A DNA stretch of 64,000 nt. Source: Symbiodinium sp. CCMP2592 (lineage: Eukaryota > Sar > Dinophyceae > Suessiales > Symbiodiniaceae). The notes beneath the pieces were generated by a model, which saw nothing but the letters and a program-made list of their open reading frames with translations, did no database searches and had not been told where the DNA came from. Below, piece after piece: positions 10,351 through 19,974 of this stretch. Position 1 is the stretch's first letter, and each line of letters starts with the position of its first letter. The stretch is taken from NCBI GenBank assembly GCA_905221615.1, contig CAJNDT010001313.1, positions 310,001 to 374,000 on the forward strand. The letters run 5' to 3'. The translations under genes and the position numbers were made by a program.

Positions 10351-11134
10351 GAGACAACAGAGTACGAGCTGGCTGAGACAATGTGTGGGCAACTTGTCCT
10401 TGTTCGGGGACAGTGCAAGTCCTTAAACTCAAATGTGGTGAAGTAGTGAGCTTGTGCTGGCTACAGGAAACGAAATGTCCCAGCCACACCCGCCATCCGC
10501 TTCGACAGAGCGGCCGCCACTGGAACTGTTCGACCCGACTTGAAGTGAGCTGACTGCCCGGCTGACTGAGCTGAAAGCTCCAATGAGATGTTGAGCTTTC
10601 ATCCATGGCACTTTCTGGTGCTCGTACACTAAGTACCATACTCAGCTGGTGATTTGGTTGAGTGAATCTACTCAGCTGATTCCAGCTCTTCTGATTGGTT
10701 CATTCTCCTCGACTCACACAGACTCTGACAATTCCGTGTCAGTCAGTTTGAAGTTAATTCATGCTATCACCCAAGCACACACACACACACACAGAAACAC
10801 ATAATATAATATCATATCATACAGCTTCCAATGTGCTCAGGTGCTGGAGTTCCTCGAGTTGCAGGAGGCAGTGACATCGATCTCACTGGTGAGTTGTCGA
10901 TGAAAATGTTGTGTTAGTCAGTCGTCTGGTCATAGATTCATGTTTTTGCAGCTGTTGGTGTCAAAGTTCAGAACTGCTCCGAACAGTAGTTACGCTTTGG
11001 ATTCCCATGCTACTGGATGAACACTTTCACAATTGAGTCTCAATTGTCACAATTGCAGCATTTTAGAATTGAGAGGTGGCTGCTGAGGCCAAACGCAAAT
11101 AGCATTTTTTCGCATGTGACTTTTCCTGGTGGCG
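10351..11134. other. Intergenic, possible exon debris
   Basis: 10357-10445 reads in the frame of the preceding gene as ...YELAETMCGQLVLVRGQ... and 10470-10543 reads a Pro/Ser-rich stretch, but both have unresolved joins. A CA microsatellite is at 10772-10796. 11024-11060 carries three CAATTG in 37 bp. No complete gene is supported. Confidence 0.4.
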
Positions 11135-12153
11135 ATGGAGTGTCCTTTTTGCAAGCGTTGCCTGGGTCATTCATACTGGAGGAAATCCCAGTGGTACCAG
11201 AAAACAGCTGAAACGCCAATTCGGCACTACTTCAATTGTTGCCGTGACTGTGGCAATGTCCTGGAGAACCTGTATGTGGATCCACGTGAAGTGCGGTCGG
11301 CAACACTATTTGTGGCCCAGATGATTGATCTTTTGAGAGCAGATTCAGGCCAACTTCAGCGCAGGTTTCGGAGTGTGTTCCAGGGCTTGGCTGACTACCC
11401 ATCACAATTTCGAAAACACATATCTCACGGAGGCTGCCTGTACTACAATGGGCAACCGCATGATCCTGGGAATGCGTTATACACAATGGCGTTGGAGTTG
11501 CTTCTGCCTGGATTTCGCAGAGCCTATCCTTGGGGCGAAGAGAAACTTGGAGACCTGGTTGAGGGGCTTCTTTGGGTATGGTCTCCGGAATTTTTTGCCT
11601 CGGAGGAGTTGCAGCGCCAGGCGGATGGAAGCATTATAACAAGAACATCAAGTGGCTTCTACACTGTGCCGAGCCGGCAATTACACGAGATTTGACGATG
11701 ATCGGATTCTTGCATGGGTGGTTTTCATCTGTTTTCATGCTTTCGAGAGCCACTGGCTACACACAACCGTTCTCAAAGGTGGAGGAGCTCCTTACTTTTC
11801 GGGATTGGACCCCTGAGAACGCTTGCCCAAACAAAAAAATGCGGGCAGAATTGGAAGCAATGGCTCTGAAGTTGGACGAGGTTCTGATGCAGTCGTCAGA
11901 GTCTGAGGAGTCACTGGACCCTTATCATTGTAAAGCAGATGAGGATCTAGAGGATGAAGACCCAGAGGAAGACAAAGTTCCCGAAAAGGAGGATATAGAG
12001 GATGAGGACGAAGACGAAGCCCATGCAATGAGTGATGATGAGCCAATGTACAGACATGAAGTGTGTGACGAAACATCAGACTCAGAGAACGAATACTTAC
12101 ACATGCTGTTGGAACAGTCCTCTGAATCCGAGGACGAGCACGATCCGGCCTGA
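11135..12153 (+). CDS. Zinc-ribbon protein with long acidic tail, 320 codons, 2 exons
   Basis: Exons 11135-11575 and 11632-12153 joined by a 56-bp GT-AG intron in phase 0 give 320 codons and remove a frame break. The N-terminus starts MECPFC and has CPFCKRC, then CCRDCG about 30 residues on, a possible zinc ribbon or treble clef. The middle (residues about 55-220) looks globular, with many Leu and aromatic residues across the splice (...VEGLLW|HYNKNIKWLL...). The last third is Glu/Asp-rich with Ser-Glu-Ser motifs, as in chromatin or nucleolar proteins. The role is unknown; nucleic-acid or protein binding is a guess from the zinc motif and acidic tail. ATG 11135 has a purine at -3. Confidence 0.65.
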
Positions 12154-12334
12154 AACTCTGACTCCTCGAATCGGTGTCGAGTCCTTTTGCCAATTAGGTC
12201 AGTGACACTGACAATGCGCCTACCTCTGCCTTTGTGACTCAAAACACACAATTGATTTATTGTGATGACAGTTTCGTGCACAATGAAGTGACAGTGTTGT
12301 ACACAATTAATTGAGAGTTTGCTTGACTTGCAGA

Positions 12335-12485
12335 TTCCTTATAAAAACCTGATGGTGCTGTACAACTCTATGAACCATCAGAGTGCAAAAGGAAACAGTG
12401 TCATGGGCACAGCAAAGTCATCCAGTGAAACTTTGCCTGACAAATCTGTGTCGGTGCATGAGTGGGCAACTGGCATGGCACATGT
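12335..12485 (+). repeat. Dispersed internal repeat, copy 1
   Basis: It shares ctgatggtgctgt, accatcagag, gaaacagt, catccagtg, actttgcctgac and ggcatggcaca with 14655-14825. The 3' half also matches 30920-31015, 33755-33840 and 33985-34075. In the sense frame it reads TLPDxSVSVxxxxxGMA. Confidence 0.7.
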
Positions 12486-12701
12486 TGCGGTTGAAAGCCA
12501 AGCCAAGAAATGAACAATTCTTCAATTCTGTCAGGTTGTTTGCGACAAAGAGAACCATCACCATGCAGCCGCCTCAGTCTTGAGTGAAAGCCTCTTACAT
12601 CCAGTCTTGGAATGGTTTGCCTGCTGTTAGAATTGTCTTGCTTCAGCTGCAGCCATTGTCCCCAAGATCAATTTGGTCTTTATTAATTTTGATTGACGAT
12701 C

Positions 12702-12938
12702 ATGTCGAATCCCAAGAAGGAGGGCTATGTGGAATCCCTTCAGTGCTATGTGGACGAAAAAAGGTGCCTCAGCTGCATGCTGTTCCACTTTGAAAGCTAC
12801 CTGCCGTCATGGGACTACAAGCGCTTGGAGATGATCTCGCAAGACTGCAAATGTGATGATGTGGTTTTGGCGGAGTCCAAAGGCAGTGTGTCAGAGGAAT
12901 CTGCAACCTGCAAAAGCCCGTTGCCGGTCAAGCACTGA
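12702..12938 (+). CDS. Small Cys-rich protein, 78 aa
   Basis: ATG 12702 (context atcATGtcg) to TGA 12936. The protein has six cysteines, with YVDEKRCLSCMLFHFE and QDCKCDD, possibly a small zinc-binding fold, and a Ser/Glu-rich tail. No family is recognised. It could be the first exon of a longer gene with the next short Cys/His exon. An upstream in-frame GTG/ATG does not improve the model. Confidence 0.5.
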   Translation: MSNPKKEGYVESLQCYVDEKRCLSCMLFHFESYLPSWDYKRLEMISQDCKCDDVVLAESKGSVSEESATCKSPLPVKH

Positions 12939-13020
12939 TGTTTCACCGATGTGATTCGCACAGGACAAATTTGAATTAGTAATTATTCTGCCATTTGCAG
13001 ATCACTAGCTGCAATTGCAG

Positions 13021-13172
13021 GTTCCAGAAGATTCCAGCAAGTTTCGATTGGGGGAAAAGCTGTGGGAAACCTGAGCTATTGCCGAAATTGTCCTTTGTCC
13101 AGTGATGCTTGTGGAAATGAATTGCATGTCCATGAATTGTGTCACAATTGTCGTGTCTCAGATCAATTGTGA
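13021..13172 (+). CDS. Short Cys/His-rich exon candidate
   Basis: After a good acceptor (gcaattgcag|G) the frame reads about 50 codons to TGA 13170, with YCRNC at its middle and CGNELHVHELCHNC near its end. The C-x2-C...C...H-x-H...C-x2-C spacing looks like a treble-clef or RING-like zinc site. It has no ATG of its own, so it should be an internal or terminal exon. A downstream frame (13162-13310) that reads ...ALRTGRFYIWSKEGSCTV... may be its continuation. Confidence 0.4.
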
Positions 13173-13304
13173 AGCGCTGAGAACTGGACGGTTCTACATC
13201 TGGAGCAAGGAAGGATCTTGCACAGTAGCAACTCAATCGTTGATTGAGTCAGCGGATAGCTCCAGTGACAATGGGCTGGACAGTTTCAAGGAAACAGCAG
13301 AATC

Positions 13305-14345
13305 ATGCAAAGGGGCCGTAGCCGGAGCAATTCGCCCTTGCAGCCGCCGTTGCCGCCGCCGTTTAATTATGATAATTTCAATTGGCGTCGCTTTTCCAGG
13401 AGCAGATCCAGCAGCCCTCGAAGCCCCTTCCCCCCGTGGTCCGAGTCCAACCGATCCGACACGCCGGAGAGACTGCGCATATATTACGGAAGAAACAGGC
13501 TTCGTTTTTACAGGACGAATCTCAATGGTTACGTTTTGTCCGGCTGGGAGGAGGAGCGCATGAAACGACTCAGGGCAAACAATCCGCCAATTTTGCCAGA
13601 GGAACGCCCCATATTGATCGATCATGTTTTACATTATGATGTCAATCGTCCTCTTTGGAGGTATGAGTATCCGTGGCAACCATTGCGAGGGCGAATCAAC
13701 CGCCTTGACCGCCATGACGATATGAACAAACAAGAGGGTGCAATGTCGGTACACCATCTAGTGAATTTGCAAGATGGTTACTATTGGCTTCATGTGACTC
13801 ACGAGTTGCTCACTGTGAACTGCCTTTGCAATTTTCGGACAACTTGCCGTCGTGCTCGCAGATGCTGGGTTATGAGTGAACCGGAGCTGGTCAGGAGGTG
13901 GATGCGGCACTGCCTCAGGACACTTGTTCACTCTCAGAGGAATATCGATTATGTTCAAAGGCTGGAAAGAGCCGACAGCTGGGTTGTGCTCCAGAGCAAC
14001 ATGTGGGACGAAGCACAAGAGTACGGGGTACAGTTTGCTTCATATATCATCCACGCAAGTCGTCGCAGCTATTTCCATCGGAACGAGCACTTTTCCCTGA
14101 CCCGCCCGACCCATCAGATTCTGCACATTCCTGGCACGCGCGGTCGGCGTGTTTTTCCTCCAGATGAACCGCAGGAAGAGCCTCAGACAGATCCTGACAG
14201 TGTGGCTGAGAGAGAGCTACGTGCACATCGTCCGGAGGAAGAGCCTGACACAGATCGTGACAGTGTGGATGAGACAGATTTAGATGATGGATGGCGGCTC
14301 TGGCGGGAAGAAGCCAGACGACTGCAAGTGAACAATGACAATTAA
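13305..14345 (+). CDS. Arg/Ser-rich N-terminus protein, 346 aa, unknown
   Basis: An open frame from ATG 13305 to TAA 14343. Residues 1-60 are RS- and Pro-rich (RGRSRSNSP, RSRSSSPRSP), as in splicing-related or nuclear proteins. Residues about 65-270 look globular and rich in Arg, Trp and Tyr, with CLCNFRTTCRRARRC near residue 175. The C-terminus carries two copies of a Pro/Glu/Asp unit (EEPQTDPDSV and EEPDTDRDSV). A donor at CAA|GTGAAC near 14331 could splice further. The basic RS region suggests RNA or nuclear localisation, by inference only. No transposase signature was recognised. Confidence 0.6.
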   Translation: MQRGRSRSNSPLQPPLPPPFNYDNFNWRRFSRSRSSSPRSPFPPWSESNRSDTPERLRIYYGRNRLRFYRTNLNGYVLSGWEEERMKRLRANNPPILPEERPILIDHVLHYDVNRPLWRYEYPWQPLRGRINRLDRHDDMNKQEGAMSVHHLVNLQDGYYWLHVTHELLTVNCLCNFRTTCRRARRCWVMSEPELVRRWMRHCLRTLVHSQRNIDYVQRLERADSWVVLQSNMWDEAQEYGVQFASYIIHASRRSYFHRNEHFSLTRPTHQILHIPGTRGRRVFPPDEPQEEPQTDPDSVAERELRAHRPEEEPDTDRDSVDETDLDDGWRLWREEARRLQVNNDN

Positions 14346-14654
14346 TTGAACGACAATTGAGTTTCACTGACTGGGACTGACAAGTCTGGAAATGAAGTCC
14401 CCCAGTTTTTGCTTGGCCTTGGCTGAGAAGACTTGACTCAATTGTGTTACACTCCCCAATTGTGGAAACACTTCAGCAAAATTTAGCTCCTGCTGTGGTC
14501 TGAGGCGAACCAGCTTGAGAAGAGCACTTGGCCGGGTCCCAGAACTCACAACTGTTGTGTTTGATTCATATATTGCATTTGATCTGCTGTCTAAGTCTAT
14601 TCAAGTCCTGCAAGATTGGTGGTGTGGACCTCTGTCTGGGTTTGTTTCACATGT

Positions 14655-14825
14655 TGTCAGTTCCTCTAGAGAATCTGATGGTGCTGTTGAGATTGCTCCA
14701 AAAACCATCAGAGCATCACAAGAGGAAACAGTATGGGCAGTCATCCAGGGGGACTTTGCCTGACTAAACAGTGTCAGTGCAAAGAGCATCATCTGGAATG
14801 GCACAGCTCTCCTTCAAGGTAATGA
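14655..14825 (+). repeat. Dispersed internal repeat, copy 2
   Basis: It matches 12335-12485 over about 150 bp with gaps. Here the sense frame is broken by a TGA inside the TLPD motif (actttgcctgactaa), so this copy is not coding in that frame. Confidence 0.7.
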
Positions 14826-14923
14826 GTGCAATTGTCCTGCAGGCTTCTTCCGACCTGGACACCCAGAAGCTCTTCTTCGCCGTGTCCTAAGCAGCCAAGC
14901 CTAGTTCAGCCTGTCAAACCCGG

Positions 14924-15331
14924 ATGCATGTTGGCAAATTGTCTTGGGAGCTGTCAGGCTCAGAATGCAGTTTCACAATAGTTTTCGAAGTATCACATGA
15001 CATGACTGAAGCCATGTTGAAACAGCGAAAGCGAAAGGCTGCAGAAGCGGGTCTGACCTTTGCCGCACAAAACTTTCGGGTGGATATTGTTATGGATCCT
15101 GATGGGGTGAACAATTTCCAAGGATATTCGAGTCACTTGGTGGTTTCGAGTACTGACTTGATCGACCGAGTCAAGTACATGATTGCAACAGAGCTCTGGA
15201 CTATTCACCACAGGTGGCTGAAGCCGGACACATTCCATCTTGTACAATGTGAGATTCATCTGCCATACTACTTTCCGGTGACAAGCTATGCCACAGGTCA
15301 CGTTGTGAGAATTGTTCGTAGTAATCCTTAG
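14924..15331 (+). CDS. Hypothetical protein, 135 aa
   Basis: A single open frame from ATG 14924 to TAG 15329. It has a short basic helix (MLKQRKRKAAEAG, about residues 31-43) between more hydrophobic segments. The rest, with DIVMDPDGVNNFQGYSSHLVV and HLPYYFPVTSYATGHVV, looks like a beta-rich globular domain. No family is recognised. Start context is cggATGc. Confidence 0.5.
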   Translation: MHVGKLSWELSGSECSFTIVFEVSHDMTEAMLKQRKRKAAEAGLTFAAQNFRVDIVMDPDGVNNFQGYSSHLVVSSTDLIDRVKYMIATELWTIHHRWLKPDTFHLVQCEIHLPYYFPVTSYATGHVVRIVRSNP

Positions 15332-15439
15332 ATTGAGACAAGGTTTCACTGCCACTGATGAATGTCTGTGTGTGCAAAACAGAATTGGCAGAACAGTGTA
15401 GTTCGGCAAATTGTGCATGTCTGCAGATGTGTTTGAGTT

Positions 15440-15710
15440 AATAGTCGTGCAGCTCGGCAGCAGAAGTCTGGCCCTACCAAGAGGGGTGACCACCCGCTCC
15501 AGTCACCCTTTCACACTGCTGGCCGGGTGTGGGGCACCCAGGGCCTGTGCTAATAAGCACAGCACTGCTGTGGCCAACAGGTTGGGGGTGCAACCTGAGC
15601 AGGACAATGAGCTAATGTGCTTGCTGGCAGTGCTTCCACAATAAGTGTGGGAACCCACACCGTGGCGGCCCTTGGGTTAGTTTGGGAGGCCGTTCTGCAT
15701 GATTATTAAG
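15440..15710. other. GC-rich, structured non-coding segment
   Basis: It contains several short inverted repeats: GTGCTAATAAGCAC (15549-15562), the perfect 16-bp palindrome GTGTGGGAACCCACAC (15646-15661), GGTGACCACCC and GGGCACCCAGGGCC. Composition differs from the AT-richer neighbours. It could be a short RNA-like or hairpin insertion; I cannot assign it to a known SINE or ncRNA. Confidence 0.35.
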
Positions 15711-15733
15711 TCTGGCTTGTTGGTTTTTTTTCA

Positions 15734-16387
15734 TTGTGTCCCAATAATGCAGTGTATAGTCTCCTGTTCAAATTTCTTGACCTGCCGGTAATGCTTTGGT
15801 ATGTGAGTGGAATTGAACCATTCTGCAGGTTTGTGGCTTCAAGCGTATTGCCAGTCCTACTTAGTGAGCACGGCATGTCGCAACATGCAGTGGAGAGGGT
15901 TCTGGAGAGGAGAGCAGAGCGTGCCGACGCTCTTCTGCGGGTCTTGGCGGAGGTGGCGACAGAATCTCCTGCGTCTGAGTCATCAGCTGTGTCATCGAAT
16001 AGCCAGGGCTTTGTTGAATTTGGCAACAACCCACAATTTTGGCGATTGCTGAGTGAGTTCATCACAAGCACTGATGAAGCCATTATTTCCTTACGGAATC
16101 GTGTCACACAATTGGAAGCAATTGTCAGCTGTGACACAGCATCTCAACGAGATGAAGTTCAATCTTATGTTCATCTGAGTGAATGAACTTGGACCTTGCA
16201 GAGGTTTCCAAAACACTTCAATGTTTCTTTTCAGTCACTTGCTTGCGCAGTGTGGACCAGACCAGGAGAACAGTTCCAGAGAGAGTGTGTGCGTGTTTGT
16301 CAAAAAGTCTGTGATGTGTACAATTATTCAGGAAGATGTGCCATGCTTGATCGGAGACCAGTTGAGTGCTCTCAGAATGTTAAATAG
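15734..16387 (+). CDS. Hypothetical protein, two exons, Cys-rich C-terminus
   Basis: The first frame is open to TGA 16184. The coding part probably starts after the acceptor attctgcag|G near 15828, or at ATG 15875. It has a helical, Arg/Glu/Ala-rich segment (HAVERVLERRAERADALLRVLAEV) and a second coiled-coil-like segment (DEAIISLRNRVTQLEAIV). A 33-bp GT-AG intron (16169-16201) keeps the frame and removes the stop, joining a Cys-rich exon ending in TAG at 16387, with CVRVCQKVCDVYNYSGRCAML. The coiled coil suggests oligomerisation. No family is recognised, and the 5' end is uncertain. Confidence 0.45.
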
Positions 16388-16498
16388 GACACTGTCACCT
16401 GTCGGTCTGTGCTGATTCGCAGCATTACTATTTGTCAAGTGAGTCAGTGAAGCTTCTTTGCAATAGGGCTACTTGCTGCTGCTGGTTCGCCCATTGCA

Positions 16499-16774
16499 AT
16501 GGGGAACCGATTTTGTACACACCGAGCAGGAGCTTCTTTGTCTCCCGGTGGTCATCGCGATTGTGGAGGAAGCTGTTTGTTCAATTGTGAGATGCACGAT
16601 CAACCTTGCATGAGAACAAAATGGGGACACCAAGTCCATTATTGCACACTGTGCATAGTGGATTGGTACAACGAGACGGATATAGGGCGTACCACCCTTG
16701 ACGACGTCAGACGGAGGTCCACAGCTGATTCCCAACAACGTGGTGAATTAAATGGAGAAGGTGATGATGATTGA
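16499..16774 (+). CDS. Small Cys/His-rich protein, 91 aa
   Basis: ATG 16499 to TGA 16772. It carries CTHRAG, HRDCGGSCLFNCEMHDQPC and HQVHYCTLC: eight Cys and four His within 57 residues, consistent with one or two zinc sites. The tail is acidic (GEGDDD). No family is recognised. It stands 112 bp after the preceding gene. Confidence 0.5.
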   Translation: MGNRFCTHRAGASLSPGGHRDCGGSCLFNCEMHDQPCMRTKWGHQVHYCTLCIVDWYNETDIGRTTLDDVRRRSTADSQQRGELNGEGDDD

Positions 16775-17221
16775 TTCCGTTTCACTGATTCTGCTGGCAT
16801 CTTGTGGCATTGCTGGCAAAACATCTCTTTGTGTTGCAAGGCTTCACATCTTTGCCAGTGCTTGTGATTTGTAAATCCCTGTTATCCAGAGCTTTGTGTG
16901 ATAGACAGACAAGCCCTGCACACATATTTGCATTGTGGAGCTGGGTGTGTGTGTGTGTGTGTTCTTTTCCTAAATGCGCCCGCACTTGTACTAAGGAGAT
17001 GATGCAAATCGTCAGTGGGCCGGCCCCCAGCAAAACAGATTGAATGTACAGCATGTTGTGACAATTCCAAACATGATTTTCAGTGGATGCTGGCTTGTTC
17101 TGTTTGATGTTTTTGTCATCGGTGTTCTTCATGTCAATGTCATCACTCGCAATATCACAATGTTCCTGCAGTGTTTTGGTTCAAGAGGAGGAGCACTCTT
17201 TGTAGCAAGTCGAGCTGCAAC

Positions 17222-17494
17222 ATGGGCTATGAGGCAGCTGCCCAGGAACGCCGACTGGCCAAACTTTGGCGGATGAACAAGCGATTGATCGATGACTCGG
17301 CTCCACTTTATGGCTGTGTCGGTTTTGACTTGATGAGCTGCCTGGTTCCACGCCCAATGCTTGGAGAAAGAAAACAAGAGTGGGAGGATAAGGTCTACAA
17401 CTTCAAAGCGCTCATGAAACTCAATCCTTCCGCCTCGCAGCTGATGGGGCTTGTCCTCCATGCTGCAATATTGGCAATGCGTGCACAGCAATGA
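17222..17494 (+). CDS. Hypothetical basic protein, 90 aa
   Basis: ATG 17222 (context aacATGg) to TGA 17492. It starts with a helical, Arg-rich stretch (AAAQERRLAKLWRMNKRLIDD) and ends with a hydrophobic helix (SQLMGLVLHAAILAMRA). The frame is open upstream to about 17171, so an earlier exon joined at ...ctgcag|tgttttgg is possible. No domain is recognised. It is the last gene before the satellite arrays. Confidence 0.45.
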   Translation: MGYEAAAQERRLAKLWRMNKRLIDDSAPLYGCVGFDLMSCLVPRPMLGERKQEWEDKVYNFKALMKLNPSASQLMGLVLHAAILAMRAQQ

Positions 17495-17826
17495 TTCTCA
17501 ATTTGTAATTCGATCAATTCAGCCAGCTGCCTGATTCGTGACCAAAACAATTGTGCAGATGCCCATTGAGAGTTGCATGTGAGCTTCACTGTCATATTCC
17601 ACCTTGCAGACAAGTTGAAGAAAGCAGCAGACGTGGTGTTGCATTGCACAGTCATGTGGTTCCATGATGACTGTGTTCGGAGAAAGAGTCTCAGTCCTAT
17701 CCTTGTCTCCTTCTGAATTACAACTGACAAGTGGATGAAGGAGTTGTGATGGTGGTCTCGGCTGTGACCAAATACATTTGTCATAATTCCAACCAATATT
17801 TGATGTATTCAACACCTGCAAGACAG

Positions 17827-18956
17827 GATGTCAAAGTGCATTTTGACAACAGTTCCAGCACAACTGGATGCATTTCGTCTGTTATCTCGGTTTGCTTGCA
17901 ATGCATCTCGGATCCAAAACGGACGTCCAAACCTTCATTTCAAATGCATTACCAGCTCACAGAATGCAGATGCTGGATGCATTCAACATGTGCCAGACAG
18001 CATCTCAAAGTGCATTTTGACAACAGTTCCAGCACAACTGGATGCATTTGGTCTGTTATTTCGGTTTGCTTGCTATGCATTTCGGATCCAAAACAGACGT
18101 CCAAACCTTCATTTCAAATGCATTACCAGCTCACAGAATCCAGATGCTGGATGCATTCAACATGTGCCAGACAGCATCTCAAAGTGCATTTTGACAACAG
18201 TTCCAGCACAACTGGATGCATTTTGTCTGTCATTTCGATTTGCTTGCAATGCATCTTGGATCCAAAACGGACGTCCAAACCTTCATTTCAAATGCATTTC
18301 CAGCTCACAGAATGCAGATGCTGGATGCATTCAACATGTGCCAGACAGCATCTCAAAGTGCATTTTGACAACAGTTCCAGCACAACTAGATGCATTTCGT
18401 CTGTCATTTCGGTTTGCTTGCAATGCATTTCGGATCCAAAACAGACGTCCAAACCTTCATTTCAAATGCATTACCAGCTCACAGAATGCAGATGCTGGAT
18501 GCACTCAACATGTGCCAGACAGCATCTCAAAGTGCATTTTGACAACAGTTCCAGCACAACTGGATGCATTTCGTCTGTCATTTCGGTTTGCTTGCAATGC
18601 ATTTCGGATCCAAAACGGAGGTCCAAACCTTCATTTCAAATGCATTTCCAGCTCACAGAATGCAGATGCTGGATGCATTCAACATGTGCCAGACAGCATC
18701 TCAAAGTGCATTTTGACAACAGTTCCAGCACAACTGGATGCATTTCGTCTGTTATTTCGGTTTGCTTGCAATGCATCTCGGATCCAAAACAGACGTCCAA
18801 ACCTTCATTTCAAATGCATTACCAGCTCACAGAATCCAGATGCTGGATGCATTCAACATGTGCCAGACAGCATCTCAAAGTGCATTTTGACAACAGTTCC
18901 AGCACAACTGGATGCATTTCGTCTGTTATTTCGGTTTGCTTGCAATGCATTCTTAG
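17827..18956 (+). repeat. 174-bp tandem repeat, about 6.5 copies
   Basis: The marker caaagtgc recurs every 174 bp (near 17833, 18007, 18181, 18355, 18529, 18703, 18877). 174 is 58 codons, so frames stay in register. At least two frames remain open across the whole array and read 58-residue repeats. Each unit has several copies of TGCATT. Copies differ by a few substitutions, such as TCTGTTATT versus TCTGTCATT. I treat it as satellite DNA rather than a gene. Confidence 0.9.
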
Positions 18957-19609
18957 TCCAGAAAAGTGTGCACAAATTTGATTTCAATGCAACATCGGCT
19001 CGCCAGAAATGCATTTCGACGAAGTGTTCAATGCATTTACATTCTCGCTAAACCTGTCTCAAATGTGCACATTGTTGTCGGAAGGACTGGCTGATTGCAC
19101 ACGTTCTGCTTCAATTCTGGTTCAATTCTGAAACCAAGGCATTTTGCAGTCAGCTTCTTTGCATGAAAGCTCAGCTACCAATGGCTCCGATACCAATTTG
19201 AATGCAAGAGTAAAGCTCCACTACCAATAATTTTCCAGCACCCACTGTCATTTCACCTAACTTGTGTCAGATTTCTGACAATCTGCAACAGAGCCAGAAG
19301 CTGCAAGGGTTGGGATCAAAGCTCAGCTACCAACCCCTAAAAACAGACCAAAGCTCAGCTACCAATGCAAACCCCTGGAAACATTTGAGTCAAACCACCC
19401 CTGAATGCATCGACTTTGTATATAGCCATCACCAATGCAATCAATGCATGTTCTGTGGTAGGCAGGCAAACCCTGAAAAAACCCCAAACCCGAAGCTACC
19501 AATGGAAACCGGAGCCAGAAGCTGCAAGCATTGGAATTACATTTCTGTCACCTTCCAAAATAGCAAAAACTACATTTCTGTCAACCTCGAAAATATCAAA
19601 AAGTCATCA

Positions 19610-19735
19610 AAAGTTCTCAAAAGTTCATCAAAAGTTCATCAAAATGTCATCAAAATGTCATCAAACCGTCGAAAATATCAAAAGTTCATCAAAAGTTCAT
19701 CAAAAGTTCATCAAAAGTTCATCAAAAATGTATGG
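19610..19735. repeat. Short tandem repeat TCATCAAAAGT
   Basis: About ten copies of an 11-12-bp unit (gttcatcaaaa, with atgtcatcaaa variants). The region from 18957 to 19609 before it holds scattered repeats of agctcagctaccaa (19321, 19352) but no gene. Confidence 0.85.
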
Positions 19736-19834
19736 AAACCTGTTAAGAAAATAGTTCTAAACTGTATTTCACTGATGAACAAGCTTACAATTGTCAATTT
19801 GGAACACAATTGCTGTTGCACTTTCAATCTACTC

Positions 19835-19880
19835 ATGCGCGCATGTGCGCGCGCGCCCGCGTGCATTCGCGCGCAAGTAT
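19835..19880. other. Alternating purine-pyrimidine GC tract
   Basis: catgcgcgcatgtgcgcgcgcgcccgcgtgc is nearly perfect alternating pu-py DNA, a Z-DNA-prone composition, and is unusual in this AT-rich part of the element. Confidence 0.6.
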
Positions 19881-19974
19881 CTGAAGAGAATGTTCATTAA
19901 TGTGCATCTGGACAGAGAAGAGCTGGGGCTTTAAACAGGTTCTCTTTGATGACAAGTGCATTTGCCTTGCATTC

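Noticed and set aside
10348-10446. TGA read-through or reassignment: coding-like sequence continues in frame for about 30 codons after TGA
   Set aside because: A single case next to a GTGAGA donor; an unresolved exon join is more likely than recoding.
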